Positions 63,223-64,000 of a stretch of DNA of 64,000 nucleotides are shown piece after piece (the stretch's first letter is position 1; the number at the start of each line of letters is the position of its first letter). The translations under genes and the position numbers were made by a program. Source of the DNA: an uncultured Erythrobacter sp. (GTDB taxonomy: Bacteria; Pseudomonadota; Alphaproteobacteria; Sphingomonadales; Sphingomonadaceae); assembly GCA_947488085.1 (NCBI GenBank), contig CANKYI010000001.1, forward strand, positions 2,117,928 to 2,181,927. The letters are read 5' to 3'. Below the pieces are notes generated by a model, which saw nothing but the letters and a program-made list of their open reading frames with translations, searched no databases and had not been told where the DNA came from.

Positions 63223-64000
63223 TCATTCCTGCCACTGGCGCACACGATCACCGGATTTTAGATAGGCACCGCCAGCCGCGACAATGGTGTCGCCCACACC
63301 CAACCCTTCAATCACGATCAGCGTTTCTCCGACCCCATCCGCGGTCGTTACCTCACGCCGTTCCAGCACTTTGTCCGTTCCTGTCGCCAGCCAGACATAG
63401 CGCGAGTCCCCTTCGGCCATGATTGCAGTCAACGGCACAGAAACGCCGCGCTCTTCCTCCTCGACAGCGATATCTTCCACATCATAGTAAAATGTCGCGG
63501 TCATACCGGTCAGAACGACCAATTCGCTTGGTGGCTCAAACCCGAATTTCACCTCAAATGTTTGCGAAGAACTGTCCGCTTGGCCCACAGCGCCGCGGAA
63601 TTGTGCAGCAAAGCGTCGGCCGGGCGCTGCATCCAATTCCACTTCGACATTGGAATAGCGCACCAAATTGGAGTTCAGCACAAAGCTAGCAGGGACGTTC
63701 ACAATCGCTTCAACCGTGCGGCTCTGCATAACCAAGACGGTTTGCTGCGGCGCCACATTCTGGAACTGTTCAACAGTTGAACGGCCCACACCCCCACTGA
63801 AAGGCGCACGCAACACCGTATCCGAAAGATTCTTGCGCGCGGTATCGAGGCCAGCTTGCGCAACTTGCATCTGGGCCTCGCGCGCTTCCACTACGCTGCG
63901 CGAAATTGCATCCTCTGCAATCAGGCGTTGTGCCCGCTCAAACTCGCTTTTGGCGTTGGCAAACTGCGCTTGGGCCCGCGCAACAGAGGCCTGAAAACTG
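63223..64000 (-). CDS. RND membrane fusion protein, 5' end beyond the window
   Basis: The last 259 codons of a HlyD/AcrA-type periplasmic adaptor; the frame stays open to the window edge. Visible are the coiled hairpin (QRLIAEDAISRSVVEAREAQ), the lipoyl return strand (NLSDTVLRAPFSGGVGRSTV), the beta-barrel (ATFYYDVEDIAVEEEERGVS) and the membrane-proximal end (GGAYLKSGDRVRQWQE). It joins the pump to the outer membrane channel. The signal peptide cannot be seen. Confidence 0.92.
   Translation of the reverse strand, partial: SFQASVARAQAQFANAKSEFERAQRLIAEDAISRSVVEAREAQMQVAQAGLDTARKNLSDTVLRAPFSGGVGRSTVEQFQNVAPQQTVLVMQSRTVEAIVNVPASFVLNSNLVRYSNVEVELDAAPGRRFAAQFRGAVGQADSSSQTFEVKFGFEPPSELVVLTGMTATFYYDVEDIAVEEEERGVSVPLTAIMAEGDSRYVWLATGTDKVLERREVTTADGVGETLIVIEGLGVGDTIVAAGGAYLKSGDRVRQWQE

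Noticed and set aside
1..64000. CRISPR arrays, insertion sequences, prophage or integrase genes
   Set aside because: No regularly spaced repeats, transposase or integrase motifs were recognised; both tRNA genes lack flanking direct repeats.

Overview
The window reads as chromosomal DNA of an alphaproteobacterium of the Sphingomonadales, most likely an Erythrobacteraceae-type organism (Erythrobacter or Altererythrobacter relatives). The reasons are the mrp/hflK/hflC/degP-like block, the metX-metW pair divergent from hisC-tyrA, the ftsE-ftsX-DUF218-plsC run, a large TonB-dependent receptor, a PEP-CTERM protein and a DUF1674 gene. This placement is inference from gene content; no 16S rRNA gene is present.

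Positions 1-15 kb: a nucleoside transporter/2OG-oxygenase pair and a queuosine-precursor transporter precede a sugar-acid utilisation locus. The locus holds a secreted beta-helix polysaccharide-active protein (3250-4998), a divergent TonB receptor (5128-7974), an MhpD-type hydratase, a DctPQM TRAP transporter, a LacI regulator, an RpiB-family isomerase and KduD. Three near-identical palindromic operators built on ACCGGT join the divergent promoter region (5047-5082) to the isomerase-KduD pair (12683-12696). The likely job is uptake and breakdown of a uronate-containing polysaccharide towards 2-keto-3-deoxygluconate, with an RpiB-type (DhuI-like) isomerase in place of KduI. The downstream kinase and aldolase are not in the window.

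Positions 14-25 kb: accessory DNA with signs of decay. An MFS/VOC pair is followed by an IclR gene cut by one in-frame TAG and a CpcT/CpeT-like lipoprotein gene also cut by one in-frame TAG. Then come an orphan class III aminotransferase, a TetR regulator, a penicillin-acylase family enzyme and a membrane histidine kinase that faces what looks like a broken response-regulator remnant.

Positions 25-58 kb: mostly housekeeping genes: tRNA-Lys, a TPR lipoprotein, a PEP-CTERM protein behind a consensus sigma-54 promoter, folK, aguB, msrA, rsmB, a DUF1674 (SdhAF4-type) mini-gene, a P450, hemH, an orphan molybdopterin dehydrogenase subunit, mrp, hflKC, a DegP-type protease, PBP1A, msrB, metXW, hisC-tyrA, plsC, ftsEX and tRNA-Leu.

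Positions 57-64 kb: a minus-strand RND efflux operon (membrane fusion protein, cut by the window end; pump; outer membrane lipoprotein), followed by a flavin reductase and a TetR regulator translationally coupled to it.
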